Assembly: GCA_052146815.1 (NCBI GenBank)
Contig: JBKQMG010000118.1
Location: forward strand, 1-52,699
Origin: DATJZH01 sp052146815
GTDB lineage: Bacteria; Actinomycetota; Actinomycetes; Streptosporangiales; Streptosporangiaceae
DNA length: 52,699 bases
Direction of reading: 5' to 3'
Both the position numbers and the translations under genes were made by a program. Below the pieces are notes generated by a model that ran no database searches, was not told where the DNA came from, and worked only from the letters and a program-made list of their open reading frames with translations. Positions 24,227 through 33,042 of this stretch are shown here, piece by piece. Positions within the stretch are counted from its first letter, which is position 1, and the number at the start of each line of letters is the position of its first letter.

Positions 24227-25276
24227 GTGAGCGACATCACCACACGCAGCCAAGAAGCCCTCGGACGGGGTTCTCCGGGCGGCGGAAGTGGTGGCCCTGG
24301 TGTGATGCGGCGCAGCGTCGGGTTCGTGGCCCGGCAGCGCGAGGCCACCGTTCTGCTGGTGACGATCGTGCTGCTCCTGTACTTCGGCATCCGCTATCCG
24401 ACAACCTTCGTATCCAGCACGAACGCGATAGACCTGCTGTCGGAGAACGCCGCGCCGATCATCATCATCGCGATCGGCGAAGTCTTCCTGCTGATCTGCG
24501 GCCAGATCGACCTGTCGGTCGGCTTCACTTACGCGCTCTCGCCGTTCATCATGTACTTCGCGATCACCTACTACCACTTCCCGGCATTCCTGGCGATCAT
24601 CGCCAGTCTGGTGATGGGGCTGATAGTAGGGTGGGTCAACGGATTCGTCACGGTCACGCTCGGGGTACCTTCCTTCATCACCACGCTCGGTACTGGTTTC
24701 GTCCTGCTCGGGATCGTGCTGACGACGTCGCATGCCTACCCGGTGAGCATCCCTCCGAGCGCTGCCACCCTCGGCAGGTATCTCGGCGCCGACCCGTGGT
24801 CCCAGTTCATCTGGGCCGTCATCCTGACCGCGATCTTCTACGTGGTGCTGAACCGGACGCGGTGGGGCCTGCACACGGTCGCGACCGGCGGAAACCAGCT
24901 CGGGGCGCGGGAAGCCGGGATCAACGTCGGCAGGATCACCTACGGCAACTTCATGATCACGGGCGTGCTGGGAGCACTGGTCGGCCTTCAGGTGGCCTTT
25001 TACGGCAACACCATCGACCCGTCAGCCGGCGGTTACGAGCCGATGTTCCTCTCTGTGACCGCAGCGGTCATCGGGGGGACCGCGATGCTCGGCGGCCAGG
25101 GCACGATTCTCGGCGCGTTCCTCGGCGCGATCGTGATCTCCACCATCACCGACGGCTTCAATGTCGCCGGTGTCAGCGCCAACCCGCAGCCCATCATCTA
25201 CGGCGGCGCGATCCTCATCGCGATGATTGCCAACGTGCGGCTTGCACGGCTGCGAGCAGCGGGGAGCGACCTATGA
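24227..25276 (+). CDS. Sugar ABC transporter permease (RbsC/AraH-like)
   Basis: A 349-residue inner-membrane protein of the BPD_transp_2 family. About ten hydrophobic helices follow a Gly-rich N-terminus: VTIVLLLYFGIRYPTTFVS, APIIIIAIGEVFLLICGQID, then LSVGFTYALSPFIMYFAI. The family's conserved loop is seen as TRWGLHTVATGGNQLGAREA and GINVGRITYGNFMITGVLGA, and GGTAMLGGQGTILGAFLGA follows. GTG 24227 has ACGGAGG upstream. Its stop overlaps the ATPase start by 4 bp (ATGA), so the two are coupled. Confidence 0.92.
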   Translation: MSDITTRSQEALGRGSPGGGSGGPGVMRRSVGFVARQREATVLLVTIVLLLYFGIRYPTTFVSSTNAIDLLSENAAPIIIIAIGEVFLLICGQIDLSVGFTYALSPFIMYFAITYYHFPAFLAIIASLVMGLIVGWVNGFVTVTLGVPSFITTLGTGFVLLGIVLTTSHAYPVSIPPSAATLGRYLGADPWSQFIWAVILTAIFYVVLNRTRWGLHTVATGGNQLGAREAGINVGRITYGNFMITGVLGALVGLQVAFYGNTIDPSAGGYEPMFLSVTAAVIGGTAMLGGQGTILGAFLGAIVISTITDGFNVAGVSANPQPIIYGGAILIAMIANVRLARLRAAGSDL

Positions 25277-26073
25277 CTACCGAGCCAGCAGCGGGCGTGT
25301 CGGGCGCCCCGGGCGACGACGTGCTCCAGGTGGAACACGTCAGCAAGCGCTTCGGCGCGGTGACGGCGCTCACCGACATCAACATGCATCTGGGCAAGGG
25401 GGAGGTACTCGGCCTGCTCGGCGACAATGGCGCCGGCAAGTCCACTCTGCTCAAGATTCTCTGCGGCTTCCAGCGGCCGGATTCGGGCCGGATCCTGCTC
25501 AACGGCGAGGAGGTCCACCTCAAGTCGGTGGACCATGCCCGCTCGCTGGGCATCGACGCGGTCTACCAGGACCTCGCGATGATCAACCAGCTGTCGGTGT
25601 ACCACAACATGTTCCTCAACCGGGAGCGCGTCCGCTGGCCGCTGCTCAACAACCGATCCATGCGCAAGACGGCCGCGGCTCAGCTGAAAGAGATGGGAGT
25701 GAACATCGCGTCGGTCGACGTGGAAGTCGCCCAGTTGTCCGGCGGGCAGCGCCAGGCGATAGCCGTGGCGCGGTCGGTCTACTCGGAGGCGAAGATCCTG
25801 CTGCTTGACGAGCCGCTGGCCGCAATGGGCGTCAAGGAGGCGGCGATCATCCTGGACCTGGTGCGCGACCTCAAGGAAAAGGCCAGCGTGTCAATCATCA
25901 TCATCGCGCACAACTACGGCCAGGCGCTGGAGATATGCGACCGGGTCAACCTGCTCCAGCAGGGCATGATCACCGTGGATAAGAAGAGCTCGGATACCTC
26001 CGTGGCGGAGCTGACCGACATCGTCGTAGCGGAGTACCGCAAGGCTCAGCAGGAGCGTCACCGCAGCGCGTGA
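25273..26073 (+). CDS. Sugar ABC transporter ATP-binding protein (single domain)
   Basis: A 266-residue ATPase energising the importer. Walker A GDNGAGKSTL, Q-loop YQDLAMINQL, signature LSGGQRQAIAVARSV, Walker B ILLLDEPLAAMG and an H-loop position read as IIAHNYGQ. It has one ATPase domain, unlike the double-domain RbsA/AraG (about 500 residues), as in FrcA-like importers, so it probably works as a homodimer. The D-loop reads PLAAMGVKE, as is common in this subgroup. It is translationally coupled to the permease. Confidence 0.93.
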   Translation: MTTEPAAGVSGAPGDDVLQVEHVSKRFGAVTALTDINMHLGKGEVLGLLGDNGAGKSTLLKILCGFQRPDSGRILLNGEEVHLKSVDHARSLGIDAVYQDLAMINQLSVYHNMFLNRERVRWPLLNNRSMRKTAAAQLKEMGVNIASVDVEVAQLSGGQRQAIAVARSVYSEAKILLLDEPLAAMGVKEAAIILDLVRDLKEKASVSIIIIAHNYGQALEICDRVNLLQQGMITVDKKSSDTSVAELTDIVVAEYRKAQQERHRSA

Positions 26074-26080
26074 ACGGCCG

Positions 26081-26113
26081 CCGGGGCAGACACTCCGGCC
26101 CGGCCGGCCCCGG
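26081..26113. terminator. Bidirectional hairpin between importer and arabinose operon
   Basis: CCGGGGC (26081-26087) pairs with GCCCCGG (26107-26113). It lies between the convergent ATPase and isomerase stops, 15 bp from the latter. No U-run; an actinobacterial stem-loop terminator is likely. Confidence 0.45.
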
Positions 26114-26128
26114 TGCAGCTTTGGTGCG

Positions 26129-27526
26129 TCAGACCTGGACGAACTCGATCCCGGTCACCTGGCAGAACGCCTTCCAGCCGGCCGCATGGTGCCCGAGGTT
26201 CATCACCTCGTGGTGCGGGCCGCCCGCGCCCAGCCAGCCGTTCAGGCACGCGCGCACGCCGCTGGCGGGCCGGAACTGGCCGTAGGGCATCTCCAGCGCG
26301 GGCAGTTCCCGGCTGTCCAGGTTCTCGCCTTCGGCGACCACCAGGCGGAACCGCTCTCCCTCCAGGGACACCAGGGCCGCGAGCGTCGCCGGGCCCGGCT
26401 GCAGCTGGAACAGGAACGTCGGCGGATCGGCCAGCTTGCCGATCCCGAGCGGCCGCTTGATGAGCTTCACCGGCCGGTCGGTGCGCGCGACCTTCCAGTT
26501 CCCCTCGCCCATATGGCTCTGCAGGATCGAGTCCGACGGGAAATCCATCGCGTACATCTCGGTGAAATGCGCGTCGCCGATGAGCACGTGCCCCGCGTAG
26601 ACCATGCAGGCGGTCAGCACGTCGCCCTCGGCGGCGTATCCGTATCCCTTGGCCATGAGGCTGGAGGCGGCCGCCAGCGGCAGCCGGCTGAAGCGGCCGT
26701 CCTCGCCGATGGCGTCGAAGTGCGCAGTGTAGGCACCGAAACCGCGCTCGGCGAGGATCTGCTCGATGGCGACCTGCATGCGGGCGTGGTCCTGGCGCTC
26801 CTCGGCGGAAAGCCGCGGGTCGATCTCGAAGCTGGCGTCCTCGAAGGCGATGACGTCCTGCGCCTGCGCGTCGGTGACCGCGAGCATGCCCCGGTACATG
26901 TCGCCGGGTGCCACCGCGAGGATCTGCGGGCCGAGGGAGCGGATCAGCGCGCTCTCGTCCACCCGGATATCGCCCATGTCGTTCATCGCATAACCGAAGA
27001 TCGCGGTCTTCAGTGACTTCCACGCGCTCGCCGCCGCCGCGGCGCGGGCCCACCGGCCCACGTCCGCCGCGAATGACTCGCTTTTCCAGTCATCGGTGAG
27101 CACGGTGAACCGGCGCCCGGCCCGGACCATCGCGTTCGCGGTATCCTGCGCGCCGTGCACGCCCTGGTTGTAGGTCATGTCGTCCATGTTCCAGGCCGGG
27201 GTCACGTTTGGCTCGGGCTGGATATTCGCCAGCAGGACCGGCAGCCGGCACTCCGCGAGCAGCCGCGCCACCCGCATCGCCGGCCCGTAGGTCAGCATCA
27301 CCACCATGATCCCGTCCAGGTCCATGGCCTCGAATTCGCGCATGGCCCGCTCGGCGTCCTCGCGGTACCTGACCGGCTTGCTGGGGATGAACTCCCCGAT
27401 ACCGGACAGGTGCCCGGCCAGCTCGGCGGCGTAGCCCTCCTGCCGCTCGGCAATCCCCGGGATCATCTCGTCGTAGAGGGCCTGCATAATGCCCAGGATC
27501 CCGATGCGCGGCCTGCGGTCTGACAT
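26129..27526 (-). CDS. araA: L-arabinose isomerase-like protein
   Basis: A 465-residue protein of the L-fucose/L-arabinose isomerase fold. The N-terminal Rossmann-like part (RIGILGIMQALYDEMIPGIA) is followed by DGIMVVMLTYGPAMRV and LLANIQPEPNVTP; the C-terminal part contains HVLIGDAHFTEMYAMDF and ends with GGPHHEVMNLGHHAAGW, which supplies metal-type His residues. It would interconvert L-arabinose and L-ribulose, feeding the ribulokinase and epimerase encoded upstream. It is diverged from the classical E. coli AraA, so substrate is inferred mainly from the operon. ATG 27526 is chosen because AAGGAG lies 5 nt upstream; a GTG at 27532 overlaps that site. Confidence 0.75.
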   Translation of the reverse strand: MSDRRPRIGILGIMQALYDEMIPGIAERQEGYAAELAGHLSGIGEFIPSKPVRYREDAERAMREFEAMDLDGIMVVMLTYGPAMRVARLLAECRLPVLLANIQPEPNVTPAWNMDDMTYNQGVHGAQDTANAMVRAGRRFTVLTDDWKSESFAADVGRWARAAAAASAWKSLKTAIFGYAMNDMGDIRVDESALIRSLGPQILAVAPGDMYRGMLAVTDAQAQDVIAFEDASFEIDPRLSAEERQDHARMQVAIEQILAERGFGAYTAHFDAIGEDGRFSRLPLAAASSLMAKGYGYAAEGDVLTACMVYAGHVLIGDAHFTEMYAMDFPSDSILQSHMGEGNWKVARTDRPVKLIKRPLGIGKLADPPTFLFQLQPGPATLAALVSLEGERFRLVVAEGENLDSRELPALEMPYGQFRPASGVRACLNGWLGAGGPHHEVMNLGHHAAGWKAFCQVTGIEFVQV

Positions 27527-27644
27527 CCTCACTCCTTAACAACGGCCCGTGGCGCCTGCGCACCCTGCGCCAGCGGGCTCCTTAGTTTCCTGCGGCCGAT
27601 CCGCGGTGCGCGGGGCCCGGACACGGCTGTCCGGCGAGCGCGCC

Positions 27645-28334
27645 TCAGCGCTGGCCGTACTCCTGCTTGTAGCGGGTGTGCAGGGCGTCGATCTGGTCCT
27701 GCGGGAGCGGCTCCAGCTCGCCGTGCGCCCGCGCGAGATGGACGGTCGCGGCCACGTCCTCGCACATCACCGCGGCCTTCACCGCCGTGCCGGCGGTCGG
27801 CCCGATCGTGAACACGCCATGCCGGGCCATCAGCACGGCGGGGGAGCGGTGCCCGGTGAGGGTCGCCACGACGGCACGGCCGATCTGGTCCCCGCCGATC
27901 AGCGCGAACGGGCCGACCGGTATCTCGCCGCCGAACTCGTCAGCCATGGCCGTGATCACGCACGGGATCGCCTCGCCCCGCGCCGCCCACGCGGTCGCAT
28001 ACCGGGAATGGGTGTGGACCACCCCGCCGGCCTCCGGCATGTGCCGGTACACGTAGGCGTGCGTGGCCGTGTCACTGGACGGGCTGAGCGAGCCCTCGAC
28101 CCGCTGGCCGTCCAGGTCGCAGACGACCATGGACGCGGGCGTGAGGTCGCGGTAGGAGACTCCGCTCGGCTTGATGACCATCAGGTCGGCGCCGGGGACC
28201 CGCGCGGAGATATTGCCGGATGTCCAGGCGACAAGGTCGTTGTCGACCAGCACGGCGTGCAGCGCGCACACCTCGTCCCTGGTCGCCGCGATCGCCTGCG
28301 CGAGGCCGGGGCTCGCCGGGGCGTCAGTGCTCAC
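27645..28334 (-). CDS. araD: L-ribulose-5-phosphate 4-epimerase
   Basis: A 229-residue class II aldolase-fold enzyme turning L-ribulose-5-phosphate into D-xylulose-5-phosphate. Seen: WTSGNISARVPG (phosphate loop), IKPSGVSYRDLTP, the zinc pair in VVHTHSRYATAWAA, the third His region EDVAATVHLARAHG, and ARHGVFTIGPTAGTAV. GTG 28334 overlaps the kinase stop (GTGA, 4 bp), so translation is coupled. A fuculose/rhamnulose aldolase role is less likely given kinase and isomerase neighbours. The 118-bp spacer to araA holds nothing evident. Confidence 0.88.
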   Translation of the reverse strand: MSTDAPASPGLAQAIAATRDEVCALHAVLVDNDLVAWTSGNISARVPGADLMVIKPSGVSYRDLTPASMVVCDLDGQRVEGSLSPSSDTATHAYVYRHMPEAGGVVHTHSRYATAWAARGEAIPCVITAMADEFGGEIPVGPFALIGGDQIGRAVVATLTGHRSPAVLMARHGVFTIGPTAGTAVKAAVMCEDVAATVHLARAHGELEPLPQDQIDALHTRYKQEYGQR

Positions 28335-30055
28335 AGCTGGCTCCCTTCCTGATCAGACGGCGCCTGGCGGGCCGGCTCCTGGCGCGCCAGAGCGCGGCGG
28401 CGGATCGCCCGCAGGCGGTGCATGACCTCGTTCGCCCCGCGGCCGAAATAGTCGTGCAGCCGCAGGTACTCGGCGTACAGCTCGTCGTAGGTGTCGGCGG
28501 CGGCGCTGTCCGGGACGTAGACGGCGGTCCGCCGGCCGCCCATCGCGGCGGCGGCGGCCGGCACATCGGCGTACGCGCCGGCGGCGACCGCCGCATGCAG
28601 GGCGGAGCCGAGCGCCGGTCCCTGCTCGGAGGCGATGGCGCTGAGCGGGCGCCGGGTCACGTCCGCGTAGATCTGCATCACGAACTCGTTGCGCAGCAGG
28701 CCGCCGGCGATCACGAGCTCCGTGACGGGAACCCCGGCATCGCCGAAGGCGTCAATGATGACCCGGGTGCCGAAGGCGGTCGATTCCACCAGCGCCCGGT
28801 AGATGTCCGGAGCCCGGCTGGCGAGGGTGAGCCCGACGATGGCGCCGGACAGATGATGATCGACCAGCACGCTGCGGTTGCCGTTCAGCCAGTCCAGCGC
28901 GATCAGCCCGTGCGCCCCGGCGGGCTGCCGGGCGGCCTGCTCGGAAAGCAGGTCGTGAACCGATATGCCGCGCTGCCTCGCCTCGTCCCGGTAAGCCGCC
29001 GGGGCGGCGTGCTCGGCCGCCCAGGCGAAAAGGTCGCCGACGCCGCTCTGCCCGGCCTCGTAGCCCCACAATCCGCTCACGATGCCGCCGTCGACGGCCC
29101 CGCACATCCCCGGTACCTCGGCGAGCGCAGCCGCGCTCATGACGTGGCAGGTGGAGGTGCCCATGATGGCGACCATCTGACCGGGCCCGATCGCGGCGGC
29201 GGCAGGCGCGGTGACGTGCGCGTCCACGTTCCCCACCGCGACCGCGATGCCCTCGGGCAGCCCGGTCCAGCCCGCGGCCTCGGCGGTCAGCCACCCGGCG
29301 CGGGCGCCCAGCGGCAGGATCTCGTGCTCGAGCTTCCCGGCGGCGAAATCGGCGAAACCCGGGTTGAGCGCGGCGAGGAACTCGCGGGACGGGTAATGAC
29401 CGTCCTGCCGGATGCCCTTGTAGCCGGCTGTGCAGGCGTTGCGGGTCTCACGGCCGGTCAGCTGCCAGATGATCCAGTCGGCGCCCTCGATCCACCGGTC
29501 GGCCCGCTGGTAGATCTCCGGGTCCTCCTCGAGCAGCTGCAGCGCCTTGGCGAACTGCCATTCGGACGAGATCTTCCCGCCGTACCGGCCGATCCATGGC
29601 TCGCCGCGCTCGTGGGCGAGCGCGTTGATTCTGTCCGCCTGCGGCTGTGCGGCGTGATGCTTCCACAGCTTCGGGTAAGCGTGCGGTCGTCCGGCCAGCT
29701 CCGGCAGCTGGCACAGCGGCGTCCCGTCGGCCGCGGTCGGCATGACCGTGCACGCGGTGAAGTCCGTGCCGATGCCGATCACGGTCCCCGGATCGATCCC
29801 GGCGCGGTCGATGGCCGCGGGCACGGCGCGCTGCAGCACCTCGCGGTAGTCCTCCGGGTCCTGGAGGGCCCAGTCCGGCGGCAGCTGCCCGCCGGTGGCG
29901 GCGAGCGTGTCGTCCATCACGCCGCTGGCGTAGTCGTGCACGGCCGTGCCGAGTTCGGCTCCGTCAGCGGCCCTTACGACCAGTGCGCGCCCCGAGAGGG
30001 TGCCGAAGTCCACTCCCACGACGCAGGAGCCGGTGTTGTTAGCGCTAACAGCCAT
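28331..30055 (-). CDS. araB: Ribulokinase
   Basis: A 574-residue FGGY-family kinase phosphorylating L-ribulose. N-terminal ATPase motif VVGVDFGTLSGRALVV, TDFTACTVMPT, IGRYGGKISSEWQFAKALQL, the catalytic-Asp region VGNVDAHVTAPAAAAIGPGQ, MGTSTCHVMSA and VIAGGLLRNEFVMQIYADV. Length and the DFGTxSxR signature fit AraB rather than XylB. The first codons overlap a LacI-type operator. ATG 30055 has no nearby ribosome binding site; an AGGAGG about 19 nt upstream instead serves a 7-codon frame overlapping the start. It is the first structural gene of the arabinose operon. Confidence 0.92.
   Translation of the reverse strand: MAVSANNTGSCVVGVDFGTLSGRALVVRAADGAELGTAVHDYASGVMDDTLAATGGQLPPDWALQDPEDYREVLQRAVPAAIDRAGIDPGTVIGIGTDFTACTVMPTAADGTPLCQLPELAGRPHAYPKLWKHHAAQPQADRINALAHERGEPWIGRYGGKISSEWQFAKALQLLEEDPEIYQRADRWIEGADWIIWQLTGRETRNACTAGYKGIRQDGHYPSREFLAALNPGFADFAAGKLEHEILPLGARAGWLTAEAAGWTGLPEGIAVAVGNVDAHVTAPAAAAIGPGQMVAIMGTSTCHVMSAAALAEVPGMCGAVDGGIVSGLWGYEAGQSGVGDLFAWAAEHAAPAAYRDEARQRGISVHDLLSEQAARQPAGAHGLIALDWLNGNRSVLVDHHLSGAIVGLTLASRAPDIYRALVESTAFGTRVIIDAFGDAGVPVTELVIAGGLLRNEFVMQIYADVTRRPLSAIASEQGPALGSALHAAVAAGAYADVPAAAAAMGGRRTAVYVPDSAAADTYDELYAEYLRLHDYFGRGANEVMHRLRAIRRRALARQEPARQAPSDQEGSQL
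30037..30050. promoter_or_regulatory. LacI-family operator over the araB start
   Basis: TGTTAGCGCTAACA is a perfect 14-bp palindrome covering araB codons 2-7. It matches the operator at 22597-22612 at 13 of 14 positions of the shared core. The adjacent LacI-family regulator is the likely binder, tying kinase, epimerase and isomerase to the importer. Confidence 0.7.
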
Positions 30056-30121
30056 GGTTCATTCTCACGCTCGATCCTCCTGACGTGCGTCTGGTTTGAC
30101 TTATGTATCTCGGTCTGGCGT

Positions 30122-31198
30122 CTATATCCGGGTCTGGCGGCGATATCCCCGGTGAGCGGGCCCCGGCTCGCCTGGAATCCGCCGTGGGCCCGGCGCGGCG
30201 CTGGCGCGGACGACGAGCTCGGCAGCGACCGGGATGCCGGGTGACGACTGATCACCGTTGATCCGGTCAAGCAGCAGGCGCAGCGCCCGTCTGCCGAGCT
30301 CGCCGAAGTCCTGCCGCATGGTGGTGAGCGGCGGCAGGAAGAACTCCGATTCGGGGATGTCGTCGAACCCGACGACGCTGATGTCAGCCGGCACCCGGAT
30401 CCGCCGTTCGGACAGGGCGCGCAGCAGGCCGAGCGCCATCTGGTCGTTGCCGCAGAACACCCCCGTCACGCCCGGCATGAGCGCGAGCCGCAGGCCCTGC
30501 TCGTACCCGCTGCGCGCCGACCAGTCCCCGCGCATTGGCTCGCAGATTGCCGTGCCCGCCGCGTGCAGGGCCTCATGCCAGCCCTCGACCCGTTCCTGCG
30601 CGTCCTGTGAGTAGGCCGGCCCGGCGAGATGATGCACGGTCTCGTGACCGAGGCCGAGCAGGTAACGGGCCGCGACCCCGGCGCCGTCCGCGTTGTCGAT
30701 CGCCACCGAGGCCAGCGAGGTCAGCATGCCGCAGCCGAGGGCGAGCAGCGGGACGTCTGCCGTCATGCCCCTCAGCCCGGTCACGGCCGCGGTCTGCGGC
30801 GCGATGATGATGATCCCCTCGACGGACTGCCGGAGCAGATGGTCGACGGCTTCGAGCACGGAGCCGCGATCGAACCCGGGCAGGCTCGCGATGGTGACGG
30901 AGTAATCGGGGCGGGCCGCCTGCTCGATGCCGTGCAGCATCGACGCGGGCCCGTACAGGGTGGTGTCGAAGCTGATGACGCCGAGGGCATTGGTGCGCCG
31001 GGTCACGAGGGAGCGGGCCGCGGCATTGGGCCGGTAGCCCAGTTCCCGGACCGCGTCCAGGACTCGCTCGCGGGTTCGGGCCCGGACGTTGGGATGGTTG
31101 TTAAGCACCCGCGAGACAGTCTGGTGCGAGACGCCGGCCAGCCGGGCCACATCTGCCATGATCGGCCGCGCGGCACGGCTATCCGCCGTCGATGCCAC
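30122..31198 (-). CDS. LacI-family transcriptional regulator of pentose use
   Basis: A 358-residue repressor. The N-terminal helix-turn-helix and hinge are canonical: MADVARLAGVSHQTVSRVLN, NHPNVRARTRERVLDAV, LGYRPNAAARSLVT. The ligand-binding core follows (ALGVISFDTTLYGPASML, GIIIIAPQT, LLGLGHETVHHLAG, GVFCGNDQMALGLLRAL, ISVVGFDDIPESEFFLPPLT). The C-terminal ~25 residues are a basic tail. GTG 31198 has GGGAGG upstream. It lies between araBDA and the divergent xylBA; its DNA targets are probably the two GCGC-centred palindromes. The effector may be arabinose or xylose. Confidence 0.9.
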   Translation of the reverse strand: MASTADSRAARPIMADVARLAGVSHQTVSRVLNNHPNVRARTRERVLDAVRELGYRPNAAARSLVTRRTNALGVISFDTTLYGPASMLHGIEQAARPDYSVTIASLPGFDRGSVLEAVDHLLRQSVEGIIIIAPQTAAVTGLRGMTADVPLLALGCGMLTSLASVAIDNADGAGVAARYLLGLGHETVHHLAGPAYSQDAQERVEGWHEALHAAGTAICEPMRGDWSARSGYEQGLRLALMPGVTGVFCGNDQMALGLLRALSERRIRVPADISVVGFDDIPESEFFLPPLTTMRQDFGELGRRALRLLLDRINGDQSSPGIPVAAELVVRASAAPGPRRIPGEPGPAHRGYRRQTRI

Positions 31199-31245
31199 CT
31201 GGCCTCCCTCGGCTGCATGGCTGGCGCGATCTTGGACTCAAGTGA

Positions 31246-31261
31246 TTGTCATCGCTAATCG
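31246..31261. promoter_or_regulatory. Degenerate LacI-type operator in the lacI-xylB gap
   Basis: TTGTCATCGCTAATCG matches the 30036-type operator at about 11 of 16 positions and keeps the CGCTAA half-site. It lies between the divergent regulator and xylB genes. Weak match; may mediate autoregulation or be chance. The rest of 31199-31413 holds a possible TAGCCT -10 near 31350 and nothing else. Confidence 0.3.
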
Positions 31262-31413
31262 CGCGGGTGGTCAAGCGCGCAGCGTAGCCGCACGCGGGCC
31301 CCGGCCCGCGTGATCCGCCCGCGGTCGTTATGAGAACCTTCGGGGGAATACCCGTAGCCTGCCGCAGACTGAAGCGCGGCTGCGCACCGGACGCAGCGCC
31401 AGAAAGGACCACG

Positions 31414-32892
31414 ATGCTCGTCGCGGGCGTGGATTCCTCGACCCAGTCCACCAAGGTCCTGCTGTGCCGGGCCGAAGACGGGGCGGTGGTCGGATCCGGC
31501 AGCGCGCCGCATCCGGCCGGCACTGAATGCGACCCGGCGGCTTGGTGGGCTGCCCTGCAGCAGGCGGGCGCCGGCCTGCTGGAGCGCGCCGCCGCGATCG
31601 GGGTGGCCGGGCAGCAGCACGGGATGATCGCGCTGGACGAAGCGGGCACGGTGATCAGGCCGGCGCTGCTGTGGAACGATCTGCGCTCTGCCGGAGCCGC
31701 GCAGCAGCTGGTGCGCGAGCGCGGCGGCCCGGCCTGGTGGGCGGAGCAGACCGGCAGCGTGCCGACGGCATCATTCACCGTCACCAAGCTGCGCTGGCTG
31801 GCCGAGCACGAGCCCGCCGGCGCCGCCCGCACCGCCGCCGTGCTGCTGCCGCACGACTGGCTGACGTGGCGGCTGCGAGCCGCGCCCGCCACTTCGGCCC
31901 GCTCGGCGGGCTTCTCCGGCCCTGCCTCGCCGTCCGCCGCCTCGTCCGGGGCCCCGCCGCCGAGTGCCTTCCTGCCGCTGACCGAGGCCACGACTGACCG
32001 GGGTGATGCCTCCGGCACGGGATACTTCCGCCCGTCGGACGGGACGTGGCTCCCGGAGGTGGCGGCGGACGCGCTCGGTCATCGGCTGGCGCTGCCACGG
32101 GTGGCGCGGCCCGCCGAGGTCGTCGGCCAGAGCAGCGGGGGCGCGGTCCTGTCCGCGGGCACCGGCGACAACATGGCCGCCGCGCTCGGGCTGGGCCTGG
32201 AGCCCGGCGACGTCGCCGTCTCGATCGGCACCTCGGGCACGGTCTTCGCGGTCAGCCCCGTGCCCGCCGCTGATGAGTCCGGCGCAGTCGCCGGCTTCGC
32301 GGACGCGGCCGGGCGGTTCCTGCCGCTGGTCTGCACGATCAACGCCGCGCTGGTCCTGTCCGCCGGGGCCGCGCTGACCGGCGGCGGACTGGACGGGCTG
32401 TCGGCCCTCGCCCTGGCGGCGCAGCCCGGCGCGGGCGGAATCACCCTGCTGCCGTACCTGGACGGCGAGCGCACGCCGGACCGGCCCGGTGCTACCGGCG
32501 TGCTGCGGGGCCTGACGACCCGCAACGCCTCTCGGGAGAACCTGGCCCGGGCCGCGGTCGAGTCCGTCCTGGCCTCGCTGGCCGAGGCGGCGGACCTGCT
32601 CGCCGCCCAGGGCGTGCCCCGGCGGCGGGTCCTGCTCATCGGCGGCGGCTCCCGATCGGCGGCGGTGCGCGCCCTCGCGCCCGGCATTTTCGGCGCACCG
32701 GTCCTCGTGCCGGAGCCGGGGGAGTACGTAGCGCGCGGCGCGGCGCGGCAGGCCGCCTGGGCACTGGCCGGAGCGACCGAGCCGCCGCCGTGGCCGCCGG
32801 CCCGGCCGGCTGCCGAGTACACCGGGGCCGCCCAGCCCGGCCTGCGCGCGCGGTACGCGGCGCTGCGCGACGACACCGCAAGCTGGAAATGA
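31414..32892 (+). CDS. xylB: Xylulokinase
   Basis: A 492-residue FGGY kinase phosphorylating D-xylulose to xylulose-5-phosphate. AGVDSSTQSTKVLLCRAEDG, AAAIGVAGQQHGMIALDEAG and LRPALLWND-like IRPALLWNDLRSA are xylulokinase signatures; SAGTGDNMAAALGLGL holds the catalytic Asp, followed by SIGTSGTVFAV and LLPYLDGERTPDRP, then LLIGGGSRSAAVRALAPGIF. A short Ser/Ala/Pro insertion lies near 170-190. ATG 31414 has AGAAAGGA upstream; the earlier in-frame start at 31330 has no site. It is followed by xylA after a repeat-filled spacer. Confidence 0.93.
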   Translation: MLVAGVDSSTQSTKVLLCRAEDGAVVGSGSAPHPAGTECDPAAWWAALQQAGAGLLERAAAIGVAGQQHGMIALDEAGTVIRPALLWNDLRSAGAAQQLVRERGGPAWWAEQTGSVPTASFTVTKLRWLAEHEPAGAARTAAVLLPHDWLTWRLRAAPATSARSAGFSGPASPSAASSGAPPPSAFLPLTEATTDRGDASGTGYFRPSDGTWLPEVAADALGHRLALPRVARPAEVVGQSSGGAVLSAGTGDNMAAALGLGLEPGDVAVSIGTSGTVFAVSPVPAADESGAVAGFADAAGRFLPLVCTINAALVLSAGAALTGGGLDGLSALALAAQPGAGGITLLPYLDGERTPDRPGATGVLRGLTTRNASRENLARAAVESVLASLAEAADLLAAQGVPRRRVLLIGGGSRSAAVRALAPGIFGAPVLVPEPGEYVARGAARQAAWALAGATEPPPWPPARPAAEYTGAAQPGLRARYAALRDDTASWK

Positions 32893-33037
32893 CCCGGGCG
32901 CTGCGAATGATGCGGGCGCTGGAAGGGTGTGACCGTGGCCTGAAGATGACCGCGGGCTAACGACCGCGGCGTGCAAGGGTGTGACCGCGGGCTGGAAATA
33001 CCGCGGTGTGGATGTGACTGCCTGGAAAGAAGGGACC
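32883..33037 (+). repeat. Degenerate tandem repeat array between xylB and xylA
   Basis: About nine imperfect units of 14-21 bp fill the spacer. Each starts CTGGAA (or CTG/TGCAA) and ends ACCGCGG or a variant: for example CTGGAAATGACCCGGGCG (32883-32900), CTGAAGATGACCGCGGG (32940-32956) and CTGGAAATACCGCGG (32992-33006). Two longer units share AAGGGTGTGACCG at 32923 and 32975. The first unit includes the last codons and stop of xylB, so the array seems to have grown from the gene end. Confidence 0.6.
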
Positions 33038-33042
33038 TGACC

